A stretch of DNA of 64,000 bases, taken from Pueribacillus theae. GTDB lineage: Bacteria; Bacillota; Bacilli; Bacillales; UBA6769. Positions 1-9,712 of this stretch are shown here, piece after piece. Made by a program: the position numbers and the translations under genes. Location: positions 1 to 64,000 of the forward strand of contig NZ_QCZG01000008.1 of assembly GCF_003097615.1 (NCBI RefSeq). Direction: 5' to 3'. The notes below the pieces were generated by a model. That model was given only the letters and a program-made list of their open reading frames with translations, was not told where the DNA came from and did no database searches. Position 1 is the first letter of the stretch. Each line of letters begins with the position of its first letter.

Positions 1-130
1 AAGCAAACTTTTGATTTGCTTGGAACCTTTTTATTTACTACTTTTGGCTAGTTATGTCCCAGCCTCTTTTGAAGTATAAATTGGCAGTTCACCAATTTAT
101 TCTAATCTAACCTCACCTTTCACTTCCCAG

Positions 131-150
131 AAAAACACAAGGCGTTTTTT
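131..150 (-). terminator. weak hairpin after the DUF4190 gene
   Basis: On the minus strand AAAAACGC and GTGTTTTT can pair across a 3-base loop, immediately after the stop codon at 155. The stem is mostly A-T, so it is a plausible but weak terminator. Two more small A-T hairpins, at 1-21 and 78-98, are the only other structure between the window edge and the gene. Confidence 0.4.
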
Positions 151-154
151 CTTA

Positions 155-529
155 TTAGATAAAGGGTGAGAAAAAGAGGCTGACAATGATTGAAACGGCA
201 CCTATGACAATTGCCCAGTTTCCCATTGTGTTGGCATCACGCCTTTTTGCCAAAAAGCCAACGATAATGCCTGCAGCTCCTAATATGATTGGCATAAACA
301 GAAGTGAAAGAATCGACAAAACGAGTGCGAAAATCCCGATACTGCTTTTTGCATCGACCTTTGTATTTTCCTCTTTATCCTCTTCTAGATGGCGTTGTCG
401 ATCATATTCATGTTGCCTTCCATCTTGGATCGGTACAACTTCAGCAGCAGTTTCTTCTAAAAAGCGATGACGTTGCTCAGGATTCTCTTCGTTTTTTGGT
501 TTTTCGCTTTGAAATTCTTCCTCTTTCAT
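155..529 (-). CDS. DUF4190-like small membrane protein
   Basis: Predicted 124-residue membrane protein. The first 60 residues are soluble and strongly charged (Glu, Lys, Gln). Hydrophobic segments at about 63-92 and 103-121 are separated by a short KRRDAN loop, the two-helix layout of DUF4190-type proteins; that assignment rests on pattern only. The ATG at 529 was chosen because GGGGG lies 6 bases upstream; the in-frame ATGs further upstream have no such site. It lies just downstream of the TrkA-C membrane gene in the same orientation, with about 90 bases between. Function unknown. Confidence 0.7.
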   Translation of the reverse strand: MKEEEFQSEKPKNEENPEQRHRFLEETAAEVVPIQDGRQHEYDRQRHLEEDKEENTKVDAKSSIGIFALVLSILSLLFMPIILGAAGIIVGFLAKRRDANTMGNWAIVIGAVSIIVSLFFSPFI

Positions 530-620
530 CTTCATCCCCCACTTTCTTGAATTTAGGAGCATTTTTAGTATGGGGCTTATCCACCATTCTTTATAGATGC
601 CAATCATTTCAAATTAGAAT

Positions 621-1310
621 TTAACCAGCCGTTTGTTGGTTTCCGCCTTTTATTTCGTCAGCAAATCTCCTCTTTATATCATGGCGATTTCCATAAACAA
701 ACAAAACATCGCCTTCCTTTATCGTCTCTTCATAAAGGTATTTTCGAATGACCTCTTCTCCTCTCTCTATACATAAGAGAAAAATATCTTCATCATCTTT
801 TATAACTTCCACGCTCCTTTTACCAATTAATGATGAGTCTTTAGAAATGCTGATTTTTGTCAAAAAATCATTATCTTTTAAATACAACACATCTTTAATC
901 GGCAGTTCGTCCATTTCAAAATGCTCTTCCAAATTTCCTTTTAACTTTTTCTGAAGAATTGTAGTGATCATTTTTGTTTTGAGCAATAAAAATACGAGAG
1001 CTACCACAAGTAAGATGATAAACATTCTTGGCAAACGAAGATCATCGGAAAGATAATTGCTTAATACAGAGATAAGAACAGCTAATGAAAAAGCGCCGAA
1101 CAGGATAAGAAAAGCGCTGATTTTCCGACGGACAGGATGATCCGCTATTAACTTTGCTTCATCGGTTGTAAAGCCTGTGTTTGTAAGCATGGAAATCGAT
1201 TGATAGCGGGAAACTTTTTTGTCAATCCCAGTCAATTGAAGAAGAAATGTTGCAATTTCAATGATGAAACCGATGATCGCCATATAAATGAGAATAAAAA
1301 CGATTTCCAT
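621..1310 (-). CDS. membrane protein with C-terminal TrkA-C (RCK_C) domain
   Basis: A 229-residue protein with hydrophobic helices at about 1-22, 64-86 and 93-112, then a soluble domain from about 140 to 220. That domain (SLIGKRSVEVI ... EGDVLFVYGNRHDI) has the usual TrkA-C pattern, the regulatory ligand-binding domain of potassium channels and transporters. The stretch SMLTNTGFTTDEA near residue 40 recalls a pore-loop motif but is too short to prove transport. A role in ion homeostasis is inferred. It is divergent from the CorA-like gene, so the two may share the control region at 1311-1440. Confidence 0.65.
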   Translation of the reverse strand: MEIVFILIYMAIIGFIIEIATFLLQLTGIDKKVSRYQSISMLTNTGFTTDEAKLIADHPVRRKISAFLILFGAFSLAVLISVLSNYLSDDLRLPRMFIILLVVALVFLLLKTKMITTILQKKLKGNLEEHFEMDELPIKDVLYLKDNDFLTKISISKDSSLIGKRSVEVIKDDEDIFLLCIERGEEVIRKYLYEETIKEGDVLFVYGNRHDIKRRFADEIKGGNQQTAG

Positions 1311-1440
1311 TTACCTAGCCAACCTTTCAATCATTCTTTTTCTACGTTTCCCCAATATATGATTCGTTAAACTAAAACAGGTTTTTTGCACAAAGATTAA
1401 GGGAATTTTAATTGATATTGATGAGAAGGTGGTGAAGGAT

Positions 1441-2394
1441 ATGGATCAAGAGAAAAATGATGTTTTTCAATTTAAAGAAGGGTGGAAATGGTTTGATTTT
1501 CATTTAATTAATGAGGATTCCCTTCAGGAGTTAAAGGAGGATTTCGGCAAAACTGAGGTTTGGATCAAAAACCAGTTAAATACTGAAACAAATTTTTTAT
1601 ATGTTGACACAAATGAATACGGCGTTCCTTTTGTTATCGGATCTCTAAATTATTCGCAAGATCCAGATAATCCGGAGGTAAATAAACTTTTTCATTATAA
1701 GGTTTCAAAAGATAAGCTCCTTACTATAAATCTTGACTTGGATTTTCTGGAAAATGTGAATAAAAATAAATTGTTGAATCGGTTGGATCGTTGCAGAGAT
1801 GGTTCTGAAGGTTTTTTGATTCTTATTGGAGAACTTTTACATACCTTCCTGCAAGGCATTGACGATTTTGAAGAGCATTTGATTGATCTTGAAAAAGCGA
1901 TCCATTTTAAAAACAACGGCAAATCCCTTGAAAAAATCTTCGAGCATCGATCTGAGATGCTCTTTCTAAAACAGTTAGTGATCCCGATTGAAGAGATTTT
2001 AACTGCAGTTGAAGAAGCTTTCCTTGAAGATTTAAACACCGAAACATTTAAAAGAACCAAACTAAGGTTAAAACGCACGATGAATTTGCTCTCCCATTAT
2101 GAAGGTCAAATTGAAACACTGCTCCGTATGAACATGAACCTATACTCGTACCGAGGCAATGAAATTATAAAAGCACTCACCGTTTTTACCGTTTTATTCA
2201 CACCTATTTCGGCTCTTGGCGCTATTTGGGGAATGAATTTTGAATATATACCTGAATTCAAATGGAAATACGGCTATTTATTTGCCTGGGTCGTTATCAT
2301 CATGATGTCAGCAGCCATTTATTGGTGGCTCTATAAAAAAGGCTGGACAGGTGACATTTTAACGAGCATGAAAAATGAAAAGAAGCCGAAATAA
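1441..2394 (+). CDS. CorA-family divalent cation transporter
   Basis: A 317-residue inner-membrane protein of the CorA Mg2+ channel family. A long cytoplasmic, helix-rich N-terminal part is followed by two membrane helices (about 244-263 and 278-297). The family signature GMN sits at about 264-266 (WGMNFEY), at the mouth of the pore. Members of this family carry Mg2+, Co2+ or Zn2+; the substrate cannot be told here. The ATG at 1441 was chosen over the GTG at 1429 because AAGGTGG precedes it at a normal distance. A strong hairpin follows the stop codon. Confidence 0.88.
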   Translation: MDQEKNDVFQFKEGWKWFDFHLINEDSLQELKEDFGKTEVWIKNQLNTETNFLYVDTNEYGVPFVIGSLNYSQDPDNPEVNKLFHYKVSKDKLLTINLDLDFLENVNKNKLLNRLDRCRDGSEGFLILIGELLHTFLQGIDDFEEHLIDLEKAIHFKNNGKSLEKIFEHRSEMLFLKQLVIPIEEILTAVEEAFLEDLNTETFKRTKLRLKRTMNLLSHYEGQIETLLRMNMNLYSYRGNEIIKALTVFTVLFTPISALGAIWGMNFEYIPEFKWKYGYLFAWVVIIMMSAAIYWWLYKKGWTGDILTSMKNEKKPK

Positions 2395-2416
2395 GAATAT
2401 TTTATTTCGGTTTCTT
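2380..2416. terminator. bidirectional terminator, corA-like / histidine kinase
   Basis: A 15-base stem (AAGAAGCCGAAATAA pairing with TTATTTCGGTTTCTT) overlaps the stop codon of the CorA-like gene and ends just before the stop codon of the convergent kinase gene. It can serve both strands. Confidence 0.75.
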
Positions 2417-2430
2417 AGATTTTAAAACAT

Positions 2431-3483
2431 TCATGAATATTGGTTTTCCAATTTTTTTACTAGCGGCAATTGAATGGTTATTTTAGTTCCTTTGTTTTGT
2501 GCGCTATCAATTTTAAATATTCCATCATGTTCTTTGATTATTTTTTTACACATAGGAATACCTATCCCTGTACCTGTGTCTTTCGTCGTATAGAAAGGAT
2601 TGCCCAATTCTGCCATGACTTGTTCACTCATTCCAGGCCCATTATCTTCTATTACAATAAAAAATTTGCCATTAACATCGCCCGCGTGCAAACGAAAAAC
2701 GCATTTTTTTGGTATTTCACTGCATGCTTCAATCGAGTTTCTAAGCAAATTAAGCATCACTTGTTTAATCATGCTCTCATTTACATACAAATACCCTTCA
2801 GTGCTGCATAACTTGTAGTCGAAATTAATGTTGTGCAGCAAGCACTCTGAATGAATCAAAGCCGTGATTGAATTAAGCAATTCATGAGGAGTCATATGGC
2901 GTTTATCCACTTTTTTCCTTGCTACAGATAAAAAGTCCTCAATAATATGATTCATTCGCTTTATTTCAGAAAGGATGGTTTGGTAATACTTTTTGAAATT
3001 CCCTGTCACATTCGATAATTGTATAAATCCTTGGATAACCGAAAGTGGATTTCTTAATTCATGGGCCACGCCTGCAGCAAGATGTGAAACAGATTCAAGC
3101 TGCATTTTGTTCAGAAGCAATTGATCGTATTGCTCCTCAAAAGTCCGATCCTGAATCGTAACGAAAATACGGTTTCCTTTCATTCGTTTTACCCGCAAAA
3201 AATAAGTGCCGCTGTTTTTTTTGTAAATGGTCGACGCCATGTTTCGTTTGCCAGAGATTTCACTCATTAATTGTTCAATTACTTTGGCCACTGGCCGGCT
3301 GTTTAAAAAAAGAGAAAAGCTTTTTCTTTCTAAATCTTTTTTATCGTCTAACGCAAAGGAAGACAATGCAAACTCATTGCATTTCACAATGATTCCGTCT
3401 TCTATTATCATACACGCGATAAGCAAATCTGAAAAGAAGTCCTCATCACCTGTTGATATAAGTTCATCTAAATATGAGTGCAC
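2431..3483 (-). CDS. soluble sensor histidine kinase (sporulation-kinase type)
   Basis: A 350-residue kinase without membrane helices. The N-terminal 120 residues look like a PAS-type sensor. The H-box AGVAHELRNPLSV has the phosphorylated His at about 141. The ATP-binding domain follows with an N-box (LLRNSIEA), a G1 box (EDNGPGM) and a G2 box (TGTGIG). In Bacillus, kinases of this shape (KinA/KinE-like) feed the Spo0A phosphorelay; that role is inferred. No response regulator is adjacent, so it is an orphan kinase. The GTG at 3483 was chosen because GGGGAG lies 8 bases upstream, unlike the ATGs at 3516 and 3510. Confidence 0.85.
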   Translation of the reverse strand: MHSYLDELISTGDEDFFSDLLIACMIIEDGIIVKCNEFALSSFALDDKKDLERKSFSLFLNSRPVAKVIEQLMSEISGKRNMASTIYKKNSGTYFLRVKRMKGNRIFVTIQDRTFEEQYDQLLLNKMQLESVSHLAAGVAHELRNPLSVIQGFIQLSNVTGNFKKYYQTILSEIKRMNHIIEDFLSVARKKVDKRHMTPHELLNSITALIHSECLLHNINFDYKLCSTEGYLYVNESMIKQVMLNLLRNSIEACSEIPKKCVFRLHAGDVNGKFFIVIEDNGPGMSEQVMAELGNPFYTTKDTGTGIGIPMCKKIIKEHDGIFKIDSAQNKGTKITIQLPLVKKLENQYS

Positions 3484-3651
3484 GCAATAATCTCCCCTTT
3501 TAAAAAACATTGCCATCTATTTTCGATAGGAGGATAACAGATATCATATTAATTTTATTATACAGCAACTTCCATTTTTGAAAATATGTATCAATCCGTT
3601 TCACTGATTTTTGTTTTTTTTCATAAAGTAAAGTAGAGTGAGGTGAAATAA

Positions 3652-3921
3652 GTGAATCAGGCTTTTTTACAACAAATGATTAATCATAAAATCAATAACA
3701 TAACTGCTGGTGAGCTTGTTCAATTATCTTCTGATTACGGTATCCACATATCAAAAGGCGAGGCGCAAAAAGTCATTTCAATTTTAAGAAAAGAAAGGGT
3801 AAATATTGCAAACCAAAAACAAATCAATAAAATCTTATTAAAAATAAAAAGAGAAGTAAATCCGAATGCAATGAAACAAGTTCAGAAATTATTGGCCCGC
3901 TTTATGAATAATCTTACTTAA
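3652..3921 (+). CDS. yqfT: DUF2624 protein, YqfT-like
   Basis: An 89-residue, mostly helical basic protein matching the DUF2624/YqfT family found beside nfo in Bacillus genomes. The pattern ITAGELVQLSSDYGI followed by a Lys/Arg-rich C-terminal half suggests a nucleic-acid-associated fold, but no function is known. The start is GTG at 3652 with GAGGTGA upstream. It converges on nfo, and the two share a terminator. Confidence 0.8.
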   Translation: MNQAFLQQMINHKINNITAGELVQLSSDYGIHISKGEAQKVISILRKERVNIANQKQINKILLKIKREVNPNAMKQVQKLLARFMNNLT

Positions 3922-3949
3922 ACCGATACCCCACTTTGAGTATCGGTTT
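3920..3949. terminator. bidirectional terminator, yqfT / nfo
   Basis: A perfect 10-base stem, AAACCGATAC pairing with GTATCGGTTT, with a 10-base loop between two convergent genes. It is followed by T-rich sequence on the plus strand. Confidence 0.8.
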
Positions 3950-3968
3950 TATTTGTTATAGCTATCTT

Positions 3969-4865
3969 CTACAAGTCTAAAAGCATTTCCTTCATTTTTT
4001 CATTAAAATTTTTGGAACGCAACATTTCAATCTCCAGCTTATATGGAGGTTTCTTATTCTTTTTATCTGTTCCTACATATGGCGTCTCTAAAATTTTTGG
4101 AATAGACGTAAGCTGTGGATGATGGACGATGTATTGTAAAGCATCAAATCCAATATAGCCAAAACCAATGTTTTCATGGCGGTCTTTTTGGGATCCCATC
4201 GGATTTTTACTATCATTTATATGCAGTACTTTCAAACGGTCCATCCCGATAATTTTGTCGAATTCATTTAGGACACCGTCAAAATCTTCGGCAATATTAT
4301 AGCCCGCGTCATGAGTATGGCAAGTATCGAAACAAATTGTCAAATGTTCATTATGGGTGACCCCATCAATAATTCTCGCCAGCTCATCAAATGTTCGTCC
4401 ACATTCTGAGCCTTTGCCAGCCATTGTCTCTAACGCAATATTGACATCTTGATTATTTGTCAAGACTTCATTTAAGCCTTCAATGATTTTTTTGATTCCT
4501 TCTTCAGGCCCTGCGCCGACATGCGCCCCTGGATGAAGGACGATTTGCTTTGCACCAATTGCTTCAGTTCGTTCGATTTCTGATCGCAGAAAGTCAACCC
4601 CTAACCGGAACGTCGCTGGCTTCGTTGTATTCGCGATATTAATAATATATGGTGCGTGAACAACAATTTCTTCAATCCCATGATCAGACATATGCGCTTT
4701 TCCAGCTTCTATATTCAATTCATCGATTGGTTTTCTTCTCGTATTTTGTGGGGCGCCTGTATAAATCATGAATGTATTTGATCCATAAGAAATGGCTTCT
4801 TCACTTGAAGCAAGCAGCATTTTTTTTCCGCTCATTGATACGTGTGAACCTAGTTTTAACATCAT
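3969..4865 (-). CDS. nfo: endonuclease IV (AP endonuclease)
   Basis: A 298-residue zinc-dependent apurinic/apyrimidinic endonuclease that cuts the backbone 5' of abasic sites in base-excision repair. Family motifs are present: [10 protein letters not shown] near the start, [11 protein letters not shown] at about 110, [11 protein letters not shown] (metal ligand Glu), [12 protein letters not shown] and [11 protein letters not shown], and [12 protein letters not shown]. Its ligands account for the tri-zinc site typical of the family. The ATG at 4865 has GGAGGAGAGGAG upstream. In B. subtilis nfo is a forespore gene protecting spore DNA; no promoter of that type was confirmed here. Confidence 0.95.
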   Translation of the reverse strand: MMLKLGSHVSMSGKKMLLASSEEAISYGSNTFMIYTGAPQNTRRKPIDELNIEAGKAHMSDHGIEEIVVHAPYIINIANTTKPATFRLGVDFLRSEIERTEAIGAKQIVLHPGAHVGAGPEEGIKKIIEGLNEVLTNNQDVNIALETMAGKGSECGRTFDELARIIDGVTHNEHLTICFDTCHTHDAGYNIAEDFDGVLNEFDKIIGMDRLKVLHINDSKNPMGSQKDRHENIGFGYIGFDALQYIVHHPQLTSIPKILETPYVGTDKKNKKPPYKLEIEMLRSKNFNEKMKEMLLDL

Positions 4866-4956
4866 CTATCTTCTCCTCTCCTCCCCAATTATACACTATA
4901 GAAAGTTGTGAAACAGGAATCACGCATCATATTATATTCGATCCTAGCATCTTGCT

Positions 4957-6225
4957 TTAGCGCCGCTTCTTGTGTTGCCTTTCCTGGCTTTTTTTTAATT
5001 TTTTCTTATAGCCCGGCTTTATTTTTTTCGGCTTTGGAAGGGTAATTTTCGGTTCATGTATTGTAGCTTTGTGTTCCTTTCTTTTATTCATTTCAATCCA
5101 TTCTCCATTTTTTAGATCGACATGGCAAAATCGAATGCCTCTTTTTTCCAATGCCCGGAGCTTGCTTTCATCTTCTTGTTGGTAGATTGTGATTGCTGTT
5201 CCGCTAGCTCCCGCTCTTCCGGTTCTGCCCACCCGGTGAATATAAAAATCGATGTCCTCCGGCATCTCGGCATTAATGACATGGCTCACTCCCTTTATGT
5301 CAATTCCTCGTGACGCAAGGTCTGTTGCCACAACATACTGGCATTCGAGTCGCTCAATCCTTTTCATAGCCTGCTTCCGTTCCCTTGGCGCCAGACCCCC
5401 ATGCAATGTTTCAACTTTACATCCATTTTCCAGCATGGCAGAACTAATTTCGTCCGCTTTTGTTTTCGTATTTGCAAAAATTAAGGCTAAAAACGGATGA
5501 ATTGCCTTGGAGATTTCAACGACAAGCTTGCTTACATCTCGATGTCTGGATGGAAGTAATAAGTGCTCAATTTCTTTTGCCGCAGCTTGTTTTGGTTCAA
5601 TTTGGACAAATTTTGGATTTTGCATGTACTTTTTCAAAAAAGGCTGCATTTTTTCAGGAATTGTTGCAGAAAAAACGAGCATTTGCAGCTTTTCAGCCAT
5701 GCGTGCCGCAATGTAATCAACCTCTTCAAGAAAGCCCATGTCAAGCATTTGATCGGCTTCGTCAACAACCAACATATAAGCAGTGTATATATCAAGCGCA
5801 TTGTTTTTTACTAAATCGGATATTCTGCCGGGTGTTCCAATCACAACGTGTGGAACGTTTTTTAATTTTTCAATCATCCGCCTGCGATCTGTACCGCCGA
5901 CAATTTTTTTTACCCGATAACCGTTTTCTTTTTCAGGCAAAAATTTCAGGAATTCTTTATAAATTTGATCTGCCAATTCTCTGGTAGGTGCTGTTATGAT
6001 CGCTTGGCATTCATTCATTACAGGGTCAATCCGTTCAATAATCGGAAGCAAATAAGCAAGCGTTTTACCTGTACCTGTCTGGGACTGTCCGATCGCGCTG
6101 GACCCGTTCAATATAGAAGGGATTAATCGTTCTTGAATTTCAGTCGGTTCATGAAAGTGCTGCTTACCAAGCGCTTCTAATATAAACGCTTTAAAATGGA
6201 ATTTCCTAAATTTTGTATTGTTCAA
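4957..6225 (-). CDS. cshB: DEAD-box RNA helicase CshB
   Basis: A 422-residue ATP-dependent RNA helicase. Motifs in order: Q-motif (PTEIQ), Walker A SQTGTGKT, PTRELA, GTPGR, VDEAD, SAT, TDLASRGID and HRVGRTGR. A basic tail of Lys and Arg ends the protein, as in cold-shock helicases that unwind structured mRNA or act in ribosome assembly. The family start aligns with a TTG at 6225, preceded by GGGGG; the upstream in-frame extension is not family-like and was removed. It is divergent from yqfQ. Confidence 0.93.
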   Translation of the reverse strand: MNNTKFRKFHFKAFILEALGKQHFHEPTEIQERLIPSILNGSSAIGQSQTGTGKTLAYLLPIIERIDPVMNECQAIITAPTRELADQIYKEFLKFLPEKENGYRVKKIVGGTDRRRMIEKLKNVPHVVIGTPGRISDLVKNNALDIYTAYMLVVDEADQMLDMGFLEEVDYIAARMAEKLQMLVFSATIPEKMQPFLKKYMQNPKFVQIEPKQAAAKEIEHLLLPSRHRDVSKLVVEISKAIHPFLALIFANTKTKADEISSAMLENGCKVETLHGGLAPRERKQAMKRIERLECQYVVATDLASRGIDIKGVSHVINAEMPEDIDFYIHRVGRTGRAGASGTAITIYQQEDESKLRALEKRGIRFCHVDLKNGEWIEMNKRKEHKATIHEPKITLPKPKKIKPGYKKKLKKSQERQHKKRR

Positions 6226-6414
6226 TGCAATGCCCCCGTTCTTTTTTGACTTTCTATATTTTACACAATAAAAGTAGATGATCCAAACGGTACACAAATA
6301 ATGATGCGTGTTCAAAGTGTAAATGCCCATTTTACTTAGATCCAACACCCCACTTTTATAACAAGCATATTAATAATTAGGATTACTCACTTGGTACGGA
6401 ATGGAGGGTTTGTT

Positions 6415-6921
6415 TTGAACGGATTTTTCCCTGGTCCAATGCAAGGGCCTAACCCATTTATGTATGGCCAAATGCCTCAAGTCCCGGTTTCTAATGCGAT
6501 TCCCGCAACCCAACAAGGAGCCACGGGGTTTTTAGGCAAATTGTTAGGAGGGGGTTCAGCTGCAGGTACGGGCGCAGGTGCAGCGGGATCCGCTGCCTCC
6601 GGGCTTGGTTCAATCAACATAGAATCTTTACTTGGCAATATTCAAAAAGCGCTGAACATGGCTGAGCAAGTCACGCCGATGATTCAACAATATGGTCCAC
6701 TAATTAAAAGCGCTCCGGCACTGCTCTCATTATTTAAAGATTCTTCCGATGAAGATGAAGATGATGAAGAATTAGAAGAGGAAGAGGAAAAAGAAAAAAA
6801 ACCGAAACGCCCAAAAAAAAGAACTTCTAAATCAGCAAATGGAAAAGAAAAAGAAGAACCTAAGAAAAAAACACAAAAAACTGAAAAAACTGGGGAATCA
6901 GTGCCAAAACTTTATATTTGA
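6415..6921 (+). CDS. yqfQ: YqfQ/VrrA-like low-complexity protein
   Basis: A 168-residue protein of the YqfQ (VrrA-like) family. The N-terminus is rich in Gly, Pro and Met (FFPGPMQGPNPFMYG). A Gly/Ala/Ser block at about 40-65 is followed by a helical middle (IESLLGNIQKALNMAEQV). The C-terminal third is a run of Asp/Glu and then Lys. VrrA homologues vary in repeat number between strains and are linked to the spore; function is unknown. The TTG at 6415 was chosen because GGAGGG lies 6 bases upstream. Confidence 0.72.
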   Translation: MNGFFPGPMQGPNPFMYGQMPQVPVSNAIPATQQGATGFLGKLLGGGSAAGTGAGAAGSAASGLGSINIESLLGNIQKALNMAEQVTPMIQQYGPLIKSAPALLSLFKDSSDEDEDDEELEEEEEKEKKPKRPKKRTSKSANGKEKEEPKKKTQKTEKTGESVPKLYI

Positions 6922-6968
6922 AATCAAGAAGACCCATTTTCAGAATCTCCAGTTAGGTACTCCTTTCA

Positions 6969-6997
6969 TTGTCTTCCAATGGTTACTCCCGTATAAT
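6969..6997 (+). promoter_or_regulatory. sigma-A promoter for ispH
   Basis: TTGTCT at 6969-6974 and a perfect TATAAT at 6992-6997 are separated by exactly 17 bases, 88 bases before the ispH start codon. Confidence 0.65.
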
Positions 6998-7084
6998 ATA
7001 AAGATGAGAAGTAGGATTTGATTGAATTGGCGGACGGCCAATTTATATTTATTTTTCAAAAAAGGGATCTAGGGGAGTGATCGG

Positions 7085-8035
7085 ATGGATGTCATTAAAA
7101 TTTCACCGCGCGGCTATTGCTATGGGGTTGTTGATGCAATGGTCATTGCCAAAAACGCGGCTATGGATAAATCGCTGCCAAGACCGATTTATATACTAGG
7201 TATGATTGTTCACAATAAACACGTAACTGACGCTTTCTCTGAGGAAGGGATTATTTCGCTTGATGGAGAAAATCGGCTGGATATATTAAAAAAAGTGGAT
7301 AAAGGCACTGTTATTTTTACTGCCCATGGGGTATCTCCTGAAGTAAAAAAACTAGCAAAAGAAAAAGGGCTTACCTGTTTGGATGCCACTTGCCCTGATG
7401 TAACAAATACACATAACTTGATTAAAGAAAAAACGGAACAAGGCTATGACGTCATCTATATTGGAAAGAAGGGCCATCCCGAACCGGAGGGAGCGATTGG
7501 TGTTGCGCCCCACGCCGTCCATCTCATTGAAAACGAAGGAGATGTAGATAATTTTAACTTAACGAATGATAAATTGATTATTACAAACCAAACAACAATG
7601 AGCCAATGGGATGTCCTTCATGTAATGGACAAGATTAAAGAGAAATTCCCTCACGCGGAAGTCCATAAGGAAATATGCATGGCAACGCAAGTCCGCCAGG
7701 AAGCTGTGGCAAAACAAGCCAGTGAAGCAGATTTACTTCTTGTAGTAGGCGATCCAAAAAGCAACAACTCGAACCGCCTTGCCCAAGTATCTGAAGAAAT
7801 AGCAGGTACAAGAGCTTACAGAATCGGTGACGTAACTGAAATTAAGCAGGAATGGCTTGATGGCGTCAAAAAAGTCGCCGTTACATCTGGCGCAAGTACA
7901 CCCACTCCAATTACGAAGGAAGTGATCGCTTATCTCGAAAAATACGATCCAAATGATCCTTCAACGTGGCCAACAGAGAAAAAAGTTCCACTTTCGAAAA
8001 TTCTACCGAAAGTAAAAGTCCAAAAGACTACTTAA
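7085..8035 (+). CDS. ispH: 4-hydroxy-3-methylbut-2-enyl diphosphate reductase
   Basis: A 316-residue iron-sulfur enzyme (IspH/LytB) that makes IPP and DMAPP from HMBPP in the last step of the MEP isoprenoid pathway. The three cluster cysteines are visible in [16 protein letters not shown] and [11 protein letters not shown]. The TSGASTP motif and the C-terminal end ([10 protein letters not shown]) match Gram-positive IspH. AGGGGAG lies upstream of the ATG. It is a single-gene plus-strand transcript with its own promoter and terminator. Confidence 0.95.
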   Translation: MDVIKISPRGYCYGVVDAMVIAKNAAMDKSLPRPIYILGMIVHNKHVTDAFSEEGIISLDGENRLDILKKVDKGTVIFTAHGVSPEVKKLAKEKGLTCLDATCPDVTNTHNLIKEKTEQGYDVIYIGKKGHPEPEGAIGVAPHAVHLIENEGDVDNFNLTNDKLIITNQTTMSQWDVLHVMDKIKEKFPHAEVHKEICMATQVRQEAVAKQASEADLLLVVGDPKSNNSNRLAQVSEEIAGTRAYRIGDVTEIKQEWLDGVKKVAVTSGASTPTPITKEVIAYLEKYDPNDPSTWPTEKKVPLSKILPKVKVQKTT

Positions 8036-8051
8036 ATTTAAACTGCACTTC

Positions 8052-8100
8052 AAAAAGGATAGATGTAAGGGAGAAATACCTGCTTTCATCTATCCTTTTT
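8052..8100 (+). terminator. terminator of ispH
   Basis: A 14-base stem (AAAAAGGATAGATG pairing with CATCTATCCTTTTT) begins 16 bases after the stop codon and runs into a T-tract. Confidence 0.88.
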
Positions 8101-8139
8101 GTACTGCGTAGGATCTCATTTAGTTTTTACCCTATGGCA

Positions 8140-8520
8140 TTATAATAATATTACTCCCGCGAAGTTTCCTCTCAATACTCGCTTCTCATTCTGATTTGTG
8201 CATAGGAAAGATGCCGAAATAGATATTCGGTTATTATCTTGCTTTTCAAACTTCTCAATTGTTGCTTCACATCCTATTGTATCTCCAGTAAAGACTGGTC
8301 TCAAAAACTCAAAATTCATCGTACGAGCCAGCACATTGTTATCTCCACCAATTTTTGTAGGTAATGTAGCAGTCAACAACCCTTGAACGACAAGTCTCCC
8401 CTGTTCATCAGGATTCATATGGTGACTTCCCTTATCCCAAGATATTTTTGTAAATACTTCAACATCTTCTTTTGTGAATGTCCGTTCAAATGAAATGATA
8501 TCGCCTACTTTTAAAGACAA
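8140..8520 (-). CDS. MaoC-like (R)-specific hydratase, hotdog fold
   Basis: A 126-residue single hotdog domain of the MaoC/(R)-enoyl-CoA hydratase type. The segment FTKISWDKGSHHMNPD near residue 25 carries an Asp-x4-His arrangement like the hydratase catalytic motif. The RPVFTGDTI motif at about 75 is typical of the family. Substrate is unknown; hydration of an enoyl thioester is inferred. It lies downstream of the MBL-fold gene in the same orientation with an 81-base gap, so they may be cotranscribed. This pair is an addition to the usual ispH-yqfO neighbourhood. Confidence 0.72.
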   Translation of the reverse strand: MSLKVGDIISFERTFTKEDVEVFTKISWDKGSHHMNPDEQGRLVVQGLLTATLPTKIGGDNNVLARTMNFEFLRPVFTGDTIGCEATIEKFEKQDNNRISISASFLCTNQNEKRVLRGNFAGVILL

Positions 8521-8601
8521 TTGTATTCTCCCCTTTATAAATTAAATAGCATATAGTCGATTATTGCGGAATTATAGAAAGCCCCCATCCCACCTTTTTA
8601 A

Positions 8602-9585
8602 TTATGTGAGAAAATCTTGAGGCTTCCAACCTCTTGGTTTGATGTTCTTATCCATCCATTTCTTTTGTGGTGCTTGGTATGGGGCCGTGGCGATTAAATA
8701 TTTATTGTGCCAAATTGCCGCTCCCGAACGAATCATTTCATCAAGTAGGATTTGTATAAATTCTTCTGGATGAAGCTGGAAAGCGTAGCGTGCAAAATCT
8801 TGGAACCAACCACACTTTAGAAGGTAGTTATCGATTTCTTCTTTTGCTAATCCGTTTTTAATGATTAATGTGAATGAAAAAATCCTTTTGCAGGCGTGCC
8901 ATGAAATCTTTTCTGGTGCCTTGAGCCACTTTTCAAATCGTTTTCTTGCTGCATCAATGGAAGCGACCGGATTGTCTATTTGGGGCCCATGTCCTGAATA
9001 TGCATGTCCGATCCGGAGCCTGGACAACCGATCCAAACTTTCCAACGATCGTTGGATTGATGCAACACCCTCCCGAAAGATATTTAACCATCCGATATCA
9101 TTTTTGTGAAAGAGATCCCCACAAATTAATATCTCTTCTTCAGGTTCATATAAAGAAATATGCCCCAACGTATGTCCCGGTGTGTGCAAGACTTTCAACG
9201 TTCTACTTCCTGTATGAATCTCATCGTTATCTGAGAGTTTTGTATCGATTCGATAAGGTTCTACTGGCTGATCTAACCATTCTGCACTACAGGCTTCAGG
9301 GTCACAAGAATTAATTAAATTGGCTTCCCATTTATATGCAGCAATCGCAACACCATAATTTTTCTGAAGATGAAAATTGCCTCCTACATGGTCACTATGA
9401 TAGTGCGTGTTCACAATAAGGTGTAATTCTTCTGGTGAAACGCCTACTTCTTTAATTAATTGTTCCGTATCTTTCACATCACTCCCGAAACCAGTATCAA
9501 TAAGGATCGAGAGCTGATCCTTAATAAGGATCATGTTTGCACTTGGGAATTTTCTTTCAAAGAAAATAATGCTGGATTTTCTCAT
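8602..9585 (-). CDS. MBL-fold metallo-hydrolase
   Basis: A 327-residue protein of the metallo-beta-lactamase fold. The metal-binding motif NTHYHSDHVGGN (HxHxDH) is at about 60-71, followed by HTPGHTLGH, CGDLF and SGHGPQ, so both metal sites look complete. The 120-residue C-terminal part resembles a winged-helix extension seen in lactonase-like or LACTB2-type hydrolases. The substrate is unknown. It has an ATG start with GAGGATTTAG upstream. Confidence 0.82.
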   Translation of the reverse strand: MRKSSIIFFERKFPSANMILIKDQLSILIDTGFGSDVKDTEQLIKEVGVSPEELHLIVNTHYHSDHVGGNFHLQKNYGVAIAAYKWEANLINSCDPEACSAEWLDQPVEPYRIDTKLSDNDEIHTGSRTLKVLHTPGHTLGHISLYEPEEEILICGDLFHKNDIGWLNIFREGVASIQRSLESLDRLSRLRIGHAYSGHGPQIDNPVASIDAARKRFEKWLKAPEKISWHACKRIFSFTLIIKNGLAKEEIDNYLLKCGWFQDFARYAFQLHPEEFIQILLDEMIRSGAAIWHNKYLIATAPYQAPQKKWMDKNIKPRGWKPQDFLT

Positions 9586-9712
9586 AATCTAAATCCTCCT
9601 CGTAAATTCAATGACTAAACAATCACGAGTGAACGTTCGCTCAATTACATTATACACAATTTAAAGAATAGTAAAAATAGATTTACTATTGCTTCATTGA
9701 AGGCTAATAAAC

